DNA from: a virus
IMG/VR virus record: IMGVR_UViG_3300032046_000018
Span: 1-64,000 of that record
DNA: 64,000 bases
Strand: one strand, 5' to 3'
This document shows positions 40,871-50,008 of the stretch, one piece after another (positions within the stretch are counted from its first letter, which is position 1; each line of letters starts with the position of its first letter). The position numbers and the translations under genes were made by a program. The notes under the pieces are model-generated. The model worked only from the letters and a program-made list of their open reading frames with translations, did not search any database and was not told the DNA's origin.

Positions 40871-42390
40871 GCCGTCCACGACCCATCGAGATCGTTCGCA
40901 GCCTTCCCCTTCGTCGCGTTTATCGGCGTGGTAAGTACAGCGCTGCCAGCGCCTTTATATACCTTGTTCCCGGTAGCTATGGTACACAAGACACCAATCG
41001 CGCATGTTTTTGCGGCTCCTGGATTGTAGTACACCGTGCACGAGTTAAATTTAGTACTCCCAGCCGAATAGAAGAGGGCCGTGTTTATATTGCGGGCGCC
41101 AGTAACAACGATATCGCAATTTGATACGTAGGAAAAATCGTTGGTTTGCCCGACAAAAAGCACATTGGCGACATCCGCCGTGAGAACTATATTGAAAGTG
41201 CACCTGGAAATCATTATCTTGGTATAAAAGATACCCCCATCCACCGTAAAAGCACACGCTCCATACGTGAGGTTAAATTCACATCCATCAATGTAAACGC
41301 GTGAGGATGAGTACATGTCAATGTAGGTCCCGGTGAACTTGCTCCCTGTCATTACCACGACGGACATGGGTTGTAATTGGTGGAATGGAGACCCCGCCGT
41401 GTTACAAGTTACCACCGTGTTCGTGATGTACACTCTATTCACCACGGTACCAGGGTCCCAACACTCGATACCATTCCCGCTAGTCGTCGTTATGGCGCAA
41501 TTCATAACTCTCAAGGTCCATTCTGATGCACCGGACGTTACCCCTATGTAAATTGCCTTCTGTGCGTTATCCCCGACAATGGTACAACCATCAATAATAA
41601 TCGTGCCAGGATCAAAATTGCCACTCGATGCGATTGATTTGATGGTAACCGATCGAAGCATAAAATTCCCAGCAGTTAGAGTTATTGCACCGGATATGAT
41701 CGTGTTGCTAGCGCCACTACCAAATATGGATATTCCAGCACTGCCAATAGTTATATTTCCAGTGTATGTTCCTGGCAGTAGTATTATATTACCTGCCCCT
41801 CCAAGCGCAGCAACCGCGCTAACAAGACTGTCGCCACTCTTGAGGACGATGGTTCGATATCCGACGGAATCCACGCCCATCTTGTACACCGTGGACAATC
41901 CATCCACGCGGAGATTCCCACCGAGTGCCATGCTCAGGATGTCGTCCTCGGTCTTGATATTGCGAACATCCACGAGTGCATTGTCAACAGGGCCTCTCGT
42001 GGCGACGATAACATCGGTGGATAGCACGCTGGTCTTTGCCTTCACGGTCGAAGTGCCATCATTGCTGGCCACGACACACTTGGCCACGGCATCAATGTTC
42101 AAGCCGGTTGCAGCGGCGACAGGCACTATCCTTGATAACCCGTCGGAATCCCTCGTGAGGATGTTCCCGGCAGCCACGTCACAATCACCATACGTGCCAC
42201 TCGGCTCCAGGTTGGAAGTACCCGAGAGCAAGAGCTGCGCTGTTTCCCGGCTGTGCATGATGTTGCGAATCGCTGCCTGGACGCCGCCCTGGCCCAGATT
42301 ATCTAGTTCGTTGTTGACCTGCTCTGGAAGGATTTTCCCCTTGCCATACGCGTTGAACGTCCACCAGTTATTTCCTTCGGGTTGCACCAT
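40867..42390 (-). CDS. right-handed beta-helix tail spike
   Basis: A 507-residue protein. The N-terminal 190 residues (attachment part) are followed by repeated short strands with Asn/Gly/Ser ladders (GNIILLPGTYTGNITIGSAG, ISIFGSGASNTIISGAITLT, VYITNTVVTCN) typical of pectate-lyase-type parallel beta helices of viral adhesins and depolymerases. GNIILLPGTY is the standard first coil. ATG 42390 is preferred (AAAGGA upstream) over TTG 42414. Likely binds or degrades a host surface glycan. Confidence 0.8.
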   Translation of the reverse strand: MVQPEGNNWWTFNAYGKGKILPEQVNNELDNLGQGGVQAAIRNIMHSRETAQLLLSGTSNLEPSGTYGDCDVAAGNILTRDSDGLSRIVPVAAATGLNIDAVAKCVVASNDGTSTVKAKTSVLSTDVIVATRGPVDNALVDVRNIKTEDDILSMALGGNLRVDGLSTVYKMGVDSVGYRTIVLKSGDSLVSAVAALGGAGNIILLPGTYTGNITIGSAGISIFGSGASNTIISGAITLTAGNFMLRSVTIKSIASSGNFDPGTIIIDGCTIVGDNAQKAIYIGVTSGASEWTLRVMNCAITTTSGNGIECWDPGTVVNRVYITNTVVTCNTAGSPFHQLQPMSVVVMTGSKFTGTYIDMYSSSRVYIDGCEFNLTYGACAFTVDGGIFYTKIMISRCTFNIVLTADVANVLFVGQTNDFSYVSNCDIVVTGARNINTALFYSAGSTKFNSCTVYYNPGAAKTCAIGVLCTIATGNKVYKGAGSAVLTTPINATKGKAANDLDGSWTA

Positions 42391-42394
42391 CGTC

Positions 42395-42745
42395 TCATTC
42401 CTTTGTCTCGTCAATCATCTTGTGTTCAAAGAGCCAGTTGTAATGCTCGTCCTCTGCATACGGGAGCCGGTGACCATGCTCCTTCTCGTACTCGATCTCC
42501 AGGATACGAAGCTCTCGGGATGCTATCCCTGTTCTCAGTAATCTGAGATCGTCCTCCATGGACATGCTCGCCACGTCCTTTCGCTTCTTGTGAATTGAGT
42601 CTGCTGTTGCTGCTGCCATGATTTCTTTCCTCGAATTTGCTTCTATTTTTCCACATATCTTGCTTGATACATCATCCGAGTAGCCCTTCTTCTTTTGATC
42701 CGCGACGCACGCGGCGAAGTCAGTGTATGGGCCAATCGGCATCAT
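42395..42745 (-). CDS. small virion-module protein with Cys motif
   Basis: A 116-residue protein beginning MMPIGPYTDFAACVADQKKK and GYSDDVSSKICGKIE, a short motif (FxxCV...ICG) often seen at the ends of phage head proteins and proteases. The rest is helical and charged. It lies between two tail genes. Function unknown. Confidence 0.6.
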   Translation of the reverse strand: MMPIGPYTDFAACVADQKKKGYSDDVSSKICGKIEANSRKEIMAAATADSIHKKRKDVASMSMEDDLRLLRTGIASRELRILEIEYEKEHGHRLPYAEDEHYNWLFEHKMIDETKE

Positions 42746-42748
42746 TCA

Positions 42749-43405
42749 TCACCCGAACGTGAGCTTGTACTCGAATAACAATGGGTTCCCATCCTCGATC
42801 TTGTAGAACGGGCGGTCCACGTATTTCGTTGGTGTTACCTCATCATCAACGCCATAATACACGCGGCGTGCTACCATCGCTCGTGGCTTCTGCGTCGGAT
42901 CGACCTGTGGGTTATTTTCCGGCTCGGTGGTTAAATGCAGGAATATGCCACACTCCCGAATTTTACACACGTGGCTGGCGAACGTGAGACTGGCGTCCAG
43001 GAAAATGGCGACCGCCGTGGTTGCCTGGTCGACCCTTGCTTTCGAGGAAATGGCGCTTCTCGCCATCTCGGTCGTGAGATGCCAGTCATCCTCGTCAACG
43101 CCAAACCAATCACCGATGTTAATGTCAACGCCAGCGCTCGGCCCGACGACGCCACCATTGGTATTCGTTGAAGTGCCAATAGCGGCTGCGAGAATCCCAT
43201 CCCCGCTATTCCACTTGCCGTTGTCGAAAATCTCGTCGAGCATGAACTCCTTTCCAGTCTCGACGACCATGTTCTTGTTCCATCCAGTATCACCAGTAAT
43301 TCCATGCTTGGTGAGCCGCATTGGCTGCCGCTTTCCAGTGTTCAAGTCCAGCACGCTCAGCCGCATTTCTCCAGCCGGATGGAGCATTTCATTAAAGTTT
43401 ATCAT
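42749..43405 (-). CDS. tail/baseplate-associated protein
   Basis: A 218-residue beta-rich protein with Gly/Asn/Thr-rich segments (GDGILAAAIGTSTNTNGGVV) and a C-terminus with YKIEDGNPLLFEYKLTFG. Located between the large lectin-like tail protein and the spike, so probably part of the fibre assembly. No family recognised. Confidence 0.55.
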   Translation of the reverse strand: MINFNEMLHPAGEMRLSVLDLNTGKRQPMRLTKHGITGDTGWNKNMVVETGKEFMLDEIFDNGKWNSGDGILAAAIGTSTNTNGGVVGPSAGVDINIGDWFGVDEDDWHLTTEMARSAISSKARVDQATTAVAIFLDASLTFASHVCKIRECGIFLHLTTEPENNPQVDPTQKPRAMVARRVYYGVDDEVTPTKYVDRPFYKIEDGNPLLFEYKLTFG

Positions 43406-43438
43406 CGTGGTTATCCTCGTTTATCAGTCTTTTAAATG

Positions 43439-46279
43439 TTACCAGCAGAACGTTATATCATCAAGTCTCGGTGGCGCCGCCGCGTTGTCGGTTACTGCAA
43501 TGAAGTACTTTACCCCGGCGGTCCACGTGTTCTTGCACCCCAGCTTCGCTGACCAGGTCCAATGATCAGTGTATTTACCGACGCGTATCTGCGTGCTACT
43601 AACAATTGAAATAGCCCATTTCTCTTCAGTACCGGGCGTCCATGATAACCCTGTACTTATTAATGTTACACCAACATCGACATACACGAGATTATCAGAG
43701 TCCTTGAACACGACACGAACCCTGGAGTTCGCCGATGTGGTGAACCCGTTTTCACTCAGGCGAATCTCCAAAGGGTACGTTCCACCCGAGGGAACCGTGG
43801 TGATGAATGTCGTCTTGTACCCGTTGAACGAGGTCCCGCTTGCCACGGGGAACGTTCCTCGAGTCTCGCCGGTGAGCTCGCCAAGGTGGTTCTCGGCGTC
43901 AGGCCCGGCTGATTGCCATGATTGTTTCAGGTCATCGACAGTAAAGCTGAATAATGTTGCAGCGCACGCCGCAAAATAGGACATGAATAGATACGTTGGA
44001 TACCCGCTCGTGAGCGCGTTGTTGTGGTAATGTGCGCCCGCGTGATTATACAGCGTCCCATTTATGGTAACGTCATAATGCGTGTCGTCAATGATGGTAA
44101 AGATGATATCATAATCAGTAGATATCGTGAGAGTGTCAATCGTGTCGTAGTGGTCATTGTCTCGCATCGCGAATTGTCCATTCGTTGCGATGCGGATCAA
44201 TGTCAACCAATTTCCCACGTTGTTTTTCCAGCCAAAATAGAAATTATCACCGGTCGGGAGGGATGCGAAGTTAAGCACGAGTGAGAACCAGCCAGCTGCG
44301 ACGCATTGCGTTGCCCACGTGTAATAAGGCTCCGATACCGGTGCTTCAGCGACCGATTTTATAAACGCCAGCTTGCCACTTGCTTGCTTGAACGTGTAAA
44401 CCACGTGGGCTCCGCCATGCCCTGAGCAACCAGCATCCCAGTTATTCCAGTAAACAGTGTTCTTTACATCCACTCCTTCACCATATATATCAAACCCATC
44501 ATAACCATGCGGGTCGTTAACGCACGTGAAGAGCCCGCTTACCAGTTCCCATAATGCAGGGGCTTGTGGTGGGATGGATGCAGGTTCATATCCATCAAAA
44601 TCGTCGAGGAGGTTCTCGCTGCTCCAGTCATCAAACTCATCCCAGAGGGCCTCGAGCCACTCGCTGCCCTGCCATAAATTTCCATACAAATCTCCCTTGG
44701 TGTCCCATTGTTGCGAGCTACTCCCGTCGGTGATGGACAGTTCATCACCACCAATCTCCATCCCAGGGAATAACCAGGCGAAGTATCCATTGACACCGGC
44801 GGGGCACGATCTCTCGACGAGCCCGTCATAGTCCTCGTGGTTTTCTGATTGGCTGGTATATCTCGGGTTTAGCCAGGAAACCGGGCACCCCGAGTTCCCA
44901 GCGCGTGTTAGATTGATGTAGTTAAGTGGTCCTGGTTGGTAATATCCAAGGCCTAGCGTTTCAACATCATCAACAACCACGTCCCAGGTTTGCGTGTCCG
45001 GGTGAACCGTGATGGTGAAATCATACGTGTGGCCATCGGCAGCCTTGTCCAACAATTTCACGAATGTTGCAGGTGCAGGAATCCCGGCGTGAATAGCCAA
45101 GCCCTTTCCAAACGGATCATTGAGGGTGATGTAGATACTTGTCGATCCCATCCCCTCTCCAAGTTCGCAAATCATTATTCCAAAGATGATCGGGGAGCTC
45201 GTCGGCCAGTACACCTGGATAGAGAACTGGTCTCCCTCGCTTAGTGGTTTTTGCTTATAGAGATATGCAGATTTCTCGGTCGTGTATTCGTTCTCGGTGA
45301 GGACATCCCCCTCGTACAGAAGTGTTATGACCCACTCGAGGAAGTTCTCATCCGAAAGCGCCCCGCCTCCAGGTAGCTCCTGCTGCCACAACGCGCGGCT
45401 TCCAAGGCCTGCATAGTACGCGGCGACCCAGAACACCGGCTCATCATCATCAGGTATATCCCACACGAGCAAGTCATCTGGATTCGTGATGTGCATGAAG
45501 TGAGTGAAATATCGTTCAATTTCAGTTTTCGTCGGTATTACATTCCACCTGTATGCCCATATTCTTCTGCCATATACCTCGTCAGTCTCCCCATTATACC
45601 TGGCCTTCCCCGCGTTTCTCCCATGAAAATCAAGTAGTGGGTACGTGGCATTTAGCCCTGCAAACTTATATCCATCGCATTCTGGGCACGTGGCCCCCTT
45701 ATACAAGCCTGTTCCCATGCACGTCATGCAGAACTCGGGCTGCGGGAATATCCCTCGCTTCACCCTGAGCAAATTCTGCATCAAATCATTCGCCCCGAGT
45801 CCATACAATATCCTGGGGCTCGGACTCGCAAGAGCCAGTATAGAGAACTTCTCCTGGTTCCTTCCAGCCCCTCCAGTAATGGTAACCGTGGTTATCTCGT
45901 ACACGTTATTATCTGGTAACGGGTAGATGGTCTCGCTATCAGTGTATGCAGGTATTGTTATCGTCGTGGTCTTATTTTGAGAATGCGTGAACACCGGAAA
46001 CTGTTGCACCGATCCATTCTTGATCTCTTGTACCCAAGAGGTAATTGCTGCCGTTTTATATGCAATAGTCACGATAGTTGCTACGTCTCGGGTACGCTCA
46101 TTTACCAGCAAAAATAATTGACATGGATTGAGTATTGAGCCGTCGGCAAGAAAAACACCAGATGGCTTCCACTGGCCGTTGAGCCACGTGCCCAGATTCG
46201 GTATCCATGACCCTTTCACCGACGCCGCATAGTACCTTGTCCATGCGGACGTGAACGTTGCTATGCTGTATCGCTCCAT
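43439..46279 (-). CDS. large tail fibre-like protein with zinc and LamG-like domains
   Basis: A 946-residue protein, the largest virion gene here. Near residue 181 FCMTCMGTGLYKGATCPEC has two CxxC pairs like a DnaJ zinc finger. From about 330 on there are repeated jelly-roll lectin-like segments (concanavalin/LamG type) with lines such as YDFTITVHPDTQTWDVVVDD and YDIIFTIIDDTHYDVTINGT. Follows baseplate J, so it is probably a host-recognition fibre binding glycans. Starts at the ATG overlapping the J stop. Confidence 0.65.
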   Translation of the reverse strand: MERYSIATFTSAWTRYYAASVKGSWIPNLGTWLNGQWKPSGVFLADGSILNPCQLFLLVNERTRDVATIVTIAYKTAAITSWVQEIKNGSVQQFPVFTHSQNKTTTITIPAYTDSETIYPLPDNNVYEITTVTITGGAGRNQEKFSILALASPSPRILYGLGANDLMQNLLRVKRGIFPQPEFCMTCMGTGLYKGATCPECDGYKFAGLNATYPLLDFHGRNAGKARYNGETDEVYGRRIWAYRWNVIPTKTEIERYFTHFMHITNPDDLLVWDIPDDDEPVFWVAAYYAGLGSRALWQQELPGGGALSDENFLEWVITLLYEGDVLTENEYTTEKSAYLYKQKPLSEGDQFSIQVYWPTSSPIIFGIMICELGEGMGSTSIYITLNDPFGKGLAIHAGIPAPATFVKLLDKAADGHTYDFTITVHPDTQTWDVVVDDVETLGLGYYQPGPLNYINLTRAGNSGCPVSWLNPRYTSQSENHEDYDGLVERSCPAGVNGYFAWLFPGMEIGGDELSITDGSSSQQWDTKGDLYGNLWQGSEWLEALWDEFDDWSSENLLDDFDGYEPASIPPQAPALWELVSGLFTCVNDPHGYDGFDIYGEGVDVKNTVYWNNWDAGCSGHGGAHVVYTFKQASGKLAFIKSVAEAPVSEPYYTWATQCVAAGWFSLVLNFASLPTGDNFYFGWKNNVGNWLTLIRIATNGQFAMRDNDHYDTIDTLTISTDYDIIFTIIDDTHYDVTINGTLYNHAGAHYHNNALTSGYPTYLFMSYFAACAATLFSFTVDDLKQSWQSAGPDAENHLGELTGETRGTFPVASGTSFNGYKTTFITTVPSGGTYPLEIRLSENGFTTSANSRVRVVFKDSDNLVYVDVGVTLISTGLSWTPGTEEKWAISIVSSTQIRVGKYTDHWTWSAKLGCKNTWTAGVKYFIAVTDNAAAPPRLDDITFCW

Positions 46280-48147
46280 TAGAGGTAGCCTCTCGTGAAG
46301 TCGGTTCCTGCGCCATATGTTCCAGAGTCCATTTCTGCTATTTCGAGTTGGCTGACGATGACATCTGCCTCGGACGCCTTCGTGATTGCTGTATCACCAT
46401 TCCGCTGTATCGTGCAATCCACGAGCTTCAGGACGCCAGTCGTATTCATTATGGCGTACTCGACCTGTGAAAACACGACATTATCTCCTGGACCGAGAGC
46501 GTCGATGTATGATGCTATGTTCTCCCTCATGGCATTCACCACCGAATCCCAGTCCTGTGATGGGTCTATGAACACGGTGCCAGTTACATTTATGTATGCG
46601 GTGGTCGCCTCGATCACGTTTCCCTGGATGCAGATTGGCGAGTAGCATTTCCTTTCAAAATCTATGATCATGTCCTCGATCTGTGTTTGATAGTCGAAGA
46701 GATCATAGCCGGGGTTAGTGGCGACGATGAGATTGTATGACGCGCCTCCCCAGTTGGTCTTGAATGCAATATCTGCGGCTGCTTCATCCGTCCCGTCCAC
46801 GAACATGAGACCGCCTGCATACTCATTCCCTGCAGCCTGGTACTTGAAATCCCAGTGGTTGTCAACATCGGAGTCGTCATCATCACACTCGATGGTGAAC
46901 ATGTACGTGTGCGTCGGGTCTTGCCCACCGAATCTACAGGGTATTTGTATCTCTTGCCAATCATCTGGATTGTCAGGATCGACATCATCAGCCGTGAACA
47001 CCTTGTCAGAGATTGCTGATTTAGAGATGGTCGTTGCATAGTCGGTTTTCCACATGTACAGCTTGAGCCTGAGAGCCCCCGGATAGCCTTCCCGCTTTGC
47101 ATAGATTGTAATATATTTTATCGTGAGCCTGTCGCCGGTAGGCACGAATGTTTGCCCGAAGACGACATCATCGGCGTCATACATGGACATCGTCTCGAAT
47201 GTCGTCCACGTGCCAGCCACGTCCCAATCACTCGTGGGGAATGCGACATCAACTCCTACTGTTTGGAAGCATTTCGCTGCACGCACAGCTTCGAGTTCAC
47301 CAACAATCTGGGCTATCTTCTGGTAGCCAAACTGCACGTTTTGATTGGATTTAATGCGACGCCTGTATGCAGCATTCGATTCGATGTCAGCCCCTCCAAT
47401 GCTCGCATAATTATTCGCCACGCTACTCACGCCACCAAGTCCACCAGTATTCTCGGTGATTTGACCCTCGCTCACGCTACTATCTGCACCTGCCACTACA
47501 GCGATTGCAGATGCATCAACACTCACGTTTTCGGTCGCATCAAGCCCGATGTAATAGTATGTTCCTTCCGCAGGTTCGTCGGCCCCGGTCCAAGTTATCT
47601 GGTCGCCCGCATACCCCCAACCTGTCGTCTCTGCGTATGGCGTGCCAGTCTGGCTCGGGTTCGAGTTAATCCACGAGATCGACGTGACCCCCGAGTATTT
47701 AGTAGGGATATCATCCACGCCAGCCGACACTCCCTTCTTCACCCTGATGATGTTCGGGATCACCACGTCGGAAGTAGTTTGGTATGCAATTCCGGTTCTC
47801 GTTGAAAACGTGCTCCCGGATGCTACTAAATATGCAGCCGCAAGTCCTGTGAGCGTGAGCACGACCGTCGCCCTCGATGCGTTTTTCCGTATCACGCTCA
47901 GCGAGTTGCCCCATGATTCGAGAGACCAGTCCTGAGCGTTATCATAATTGATGATATTTGCAAGTGATCCTATTGCCTTGTCCAACTCGTTATACTCGAG
48001 CGCCTTGCTCTTGTAAACCTGCCATATCCACGTTCCTTTTGTGGTGGCAATCCTGGGATCGATTGCATGTAACCTGGCAAACGCCTCCTCGAGTATGGTC
48101 GCAAGTGGCTTTACCACGTATCCGTTTTCCGTGAATCCATAGCTCAT
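46279..48147 (-). CDS. baseplate J-like protein
   Basis: A 622-residue baseplate wedge protein. The N-terminus (ATILEEAFARLHAIDP, then LDKAIGSLANIINYDNAQDW) and GGADIESNAAYRRRIKS near residue 252 are characteristic of the gpJ/gp6 group. A domain of about 170 residues between the two J parts (from the ADDVVFGQTFVPTGDR segment) is beta-rich and looks inserted. ATG 48147 is preferred: GGTGAATGAG lies upstream and TTG 48159 is inside the gp25-like gene. Confidence 0.85.
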   Translation of the reverse strand: MSYGFTENGYVVKPLATILEEAFARLHAIDPRIATTKGTWIWQVYKSKALEYNELDKAIGSLANIINYDNAQDWSLESWGNSLSVIRKNASRATVVLTLTGLAAAYLVASGSTFSTRTGIAYQTTSDVVIPNIIRVKKGVSAGVDDIPTKYSGVTSISWINSNPSQTGTPYAETTGWGYAGDQITWTGADEPAEGTYYYIGLDATENVSVDASAIAVVAGADSSVSEGQITENTGGLGGVSSVANNYASIGGADIESNAAYRRRIKSNQNVQFGYQKIAQIVGELEAVRAAKCFQTVGVDVAFPTSDWDVAGTWTTFETMSMYDADDVVFGQTFVPTGDRLTIKYITIYAKREGYPGALRLKLYMWKTDYATTISKSAISDKVFTADDVDPDNPDDWQEIQIPCRFGGQDPTHTYMFTIECDDDDSDVDNHWDFKYQAAGNEYAGGLMFVDGTDEAAADIAFKTNWGGASYNLIVATNPGYDLFDYQTQIEDMIIDFERKCYSPICIQGNVIEATTAYINVTGTVFIDPSQDWDSVVNAMRENIASYIDALGPGDNVVFSQVEYAIMNTTGVLKLVDCTIQRNGDTAITKASEADVIVSQLEIAEMDSGTYGAGTDFTRGYL

Positions 48148-48148
48148 C

Positions 48149-48556
48149 TCATTCACCAAAGTCTGTTTTTAACGTTAGAATATTTCCATTCACTGTTCGT
48201 ACCCCAACATCAACATAATATGATCCTTCATTATCCTTGTCCTGTTCAACCTTCTGGACAGAAACTTGTGTTATCTGCGTGATTTTAGACGGGTCCAGGC
48301 ATGCCATGACCGCACTCGTGATGAGGGATACTGGCTCGACGAGGAACGGGTTCCTAATTATCCCGAAGATGTCCAACCCCCAATCCATGTCAAATACCTC
48401 CTCACCGATGATGGTCTTGAGCGCCACGAGACATTCCTGCATCGCCAGGCTCGCATCCTCTATGGTGACGAGATTCCCGTCCTTGTCAACATACACGTCA
48501 CCCGTCCTTTGGTCCTGGAGGACGGCTTTCCCAAGATCGTTAGCTCCTGTTGGCAT
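48149..48556 (-). CDS. gp25/W-like baseplate protein
   Basis: A 135-residue protein. GNLVTIEDASLAMQECLVAL followed by GEEVFDMDWGLDIFGIIRNP is the pattern of the gp25/gpW lysozyme-like baseplate wedge protein, which contacts the sheath end. Placed directly before baseplate J, as in most contractile-tailed viruses. Confidence 0.82.
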   Translation of the reverse strand: MPTGANDLGKAVLQDQRTGDVYVDKDGNLVTIEDASLAMQECLVALKTIIGEEVFDMDWGLDIFGIIRNPFLVEPVSLITSAVMACLDPSKITQITQVSVQKVEQDKDNEGSYYVDVGVRTVNGNILTLKTDFGE

Positions 48557-48559
48557 TTC

Positions 48560-48859
48560 TTATCCCCTTCTTATCCTCCGTATAGTCGAGGTAATTTCTG
48601 GAATTTCATCGCTGCATCCCATCCTGTATCTATCGACATCACTCAGGTCTATACCTCCATCAACCGTCCAGCAATAAAATATTTTATCATCGAAATCCGT
48701 GAAGTTATAAATGTAATTTCCATGCCCGATCTCGATCAACGGGGCATCGCTCACGACGAGCTCGCCAGTATCTATCCTGTGTATTGATATTGTTGGCGTC
48801 AGCCCGGTCCTCGGGACGCCGAGTTCCGTGAACCCTGCCCAGATTGGATATGTTGCCAT
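48560..48859 (-). CDS. small baseplate-region protein
   Basis: A 99-residue beta-rich protein (TPTISIHRIDTGELVVSDAP, GHGNYIYNFTDFDDKIFYCW). AGGAGG at 48869-48874 fits ATG 48859 best; upstream ATGs (48865, 48868) are too close to it. Such proteins often act as small fibre or baseplate parts. Unknown. Confidence 0.6.
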   Translation of the reverse strand: MATYPIWAGFTELGVPRTGLTPTISIHRIDTGELVVSDAPLIEIGHGNYIYNFTDFDDKIFYCWTVDGGIDLSDVDRYRMGCSDEIPEITSTIRRIRRG

Positions 48860-48872
48860 CGCCATCATCCTC

Positions 48873-49205
48873 CTAGTATCCAGCCATGATGAGTGCCTGT
48901 GCATCGTCCACGGCACTCTTCGTCTTCTTCACGACATCACCAGCACTGCCTGAGATTGCGTGCAGCGATAGCAATCTATCCCAGACAGCAGCCGCTATTT
49001 CTGTGGCATTGACATCAACGTCTGGTGTAAGGGCAACTGCATCACTCGTTACCTTCATTGCTACGGTAACCATGTAATCTCCTACCGTGTGTATGAATAC
49101 CTGCTCCCCATATGTTTCAGGTTCGTCAACGAACAGGTTGCCGCCGATATTAAGGCAGTGGTTGCATTTGCCCATGCGTTCATACCTGGCGAGTTTGCTT
49201 TCCAT
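48873..49205 (-). CDS. small tail-region protein
   Basis: A 110-residue protein with an N-terminal CNHC pair, a beta central region (VFIHTVGDYMVTVAMKVTSD) and an Ala-rich helical end. ATG 49205 behind GGTGAC is preferred to GTG 49211. No family recognised; position within the baseplate genes suggests a virion part. Confidence 0.55.
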   Translation of the reverse strand: MESKLARYERMGKCNHCLNIGGNLFVDEPETYGEQVFIHTVGDYMVTVAMKVTSDAVALTPDVDVNATEIAAAVWDRLLSLHAISGSAGDVVKKTKSAVDDAQALIMAGY

Positions 49206-49207
49206 GT

Positions 49208-50008
49208 TCACGTCACCACGATTCCTGTAATTACCCCGTTACCATCCCTGGTGATTGTCCACGTCGTTTCTCCGACGAGGGTAACGTGGTCTATTCCATA
49301 AGCATTCCTGGTTATGGTGTATTGCCTTTCATCATCGAAATCCATTTGCGTTATGTTACCATCGCCATCCCTGGTTATATCCATGTTGCTCGGGACGTGC
49401 GCGTGCTTCTTGGCAATAGCGTCCGCGATGTCGGTATCCGCCTTCACCAGTGGGAGGGTCGTGAACGCGCTCGAGTGCGCCTCGTTACCATGAGATGCGG
49501 GTGTCCTCGAGTTGGTATTTCGCGGATCATTATTCGTCACGTACTTGTTAGTATATCCAGGGGTCCCGGACGTTCCCACCAGCGCAGCCTTCTGCCCTGT
49601 TGTAGGGTCGTTCGTGCTATCATGTTTCTTGCTCACGGCGTCCGAAACTTCGGTATCCGTGTTCGTCGCCTGCGCGGGGAGTCCGTTCGCATCGGCCTTG
49701 AGCATTCTCCCAGGCGTCGCCACGCTGCTATGATCGCTCGTGGACGAGATGGCGTGCAACCGGTCATGGTAGTATTCCCCCGTGCCAGAGATGCTCGATA
49801 CCTTTACTTTTTTCCTGTTATAACTATCAGCACTATCATCAATGGCAATCTCATCATCATTTGCAGGAACTGCCTTGAGTGATAGAGCGTGAATATCAGT
49901 CCCGACATCCAGCTGGCCATGCGTCTTCGTGCCCTTGTTAAGTAGCAACACGTGGTTGTTGGTGCCTTCACCGGCACCATACGGATTCGCTCCTGATCGC
50001 CCTGGCAT
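49208..50008 (-). CDS. tail fibre/needle-like protein
   Basis: A 266-residue protein with repetitive low-complexity segments (KHDSTNDPTTGQKAALVGTS) and two similar C-terminal beta repeats (MDITRDGDGNITQMDF and WTITRDGNGVITGIVV). Such repeats are typical of trimeric fibre shafts. Follows the hub/spike gene with a one-base overlap. Confidence 0.6.
   Translation of the reverse strand: MPGRSGANPYGAGEGTNNHVLLLNKGTKTHGQLDVGTDIHALSLKAVPANDDEIAIDDSADSYNRKKVKVSSISGTGEYYHDRLHAISSTSDHSSVATPGRMLKADANGLPAQATNTDTEVSDAVSKKHDSTNDPTTGQKAALVGTSGTPGYTNKYVTNNDPRNTNSRTPASHGNEAHSSAFTTLPLVKADTDIADAIAKKHAHVPSNMDITRDGDGNITQMDFDDERQYTITRNAYGIDHVTLVGETTWTITRDGNGVITGIVVT

Noticed and set aside
41579-42541. 320-residue plus-strand open frame
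   Set aside because: Antisense to the beta-helix spike; its low-complexity sequence mirrors the repeats of that gene.
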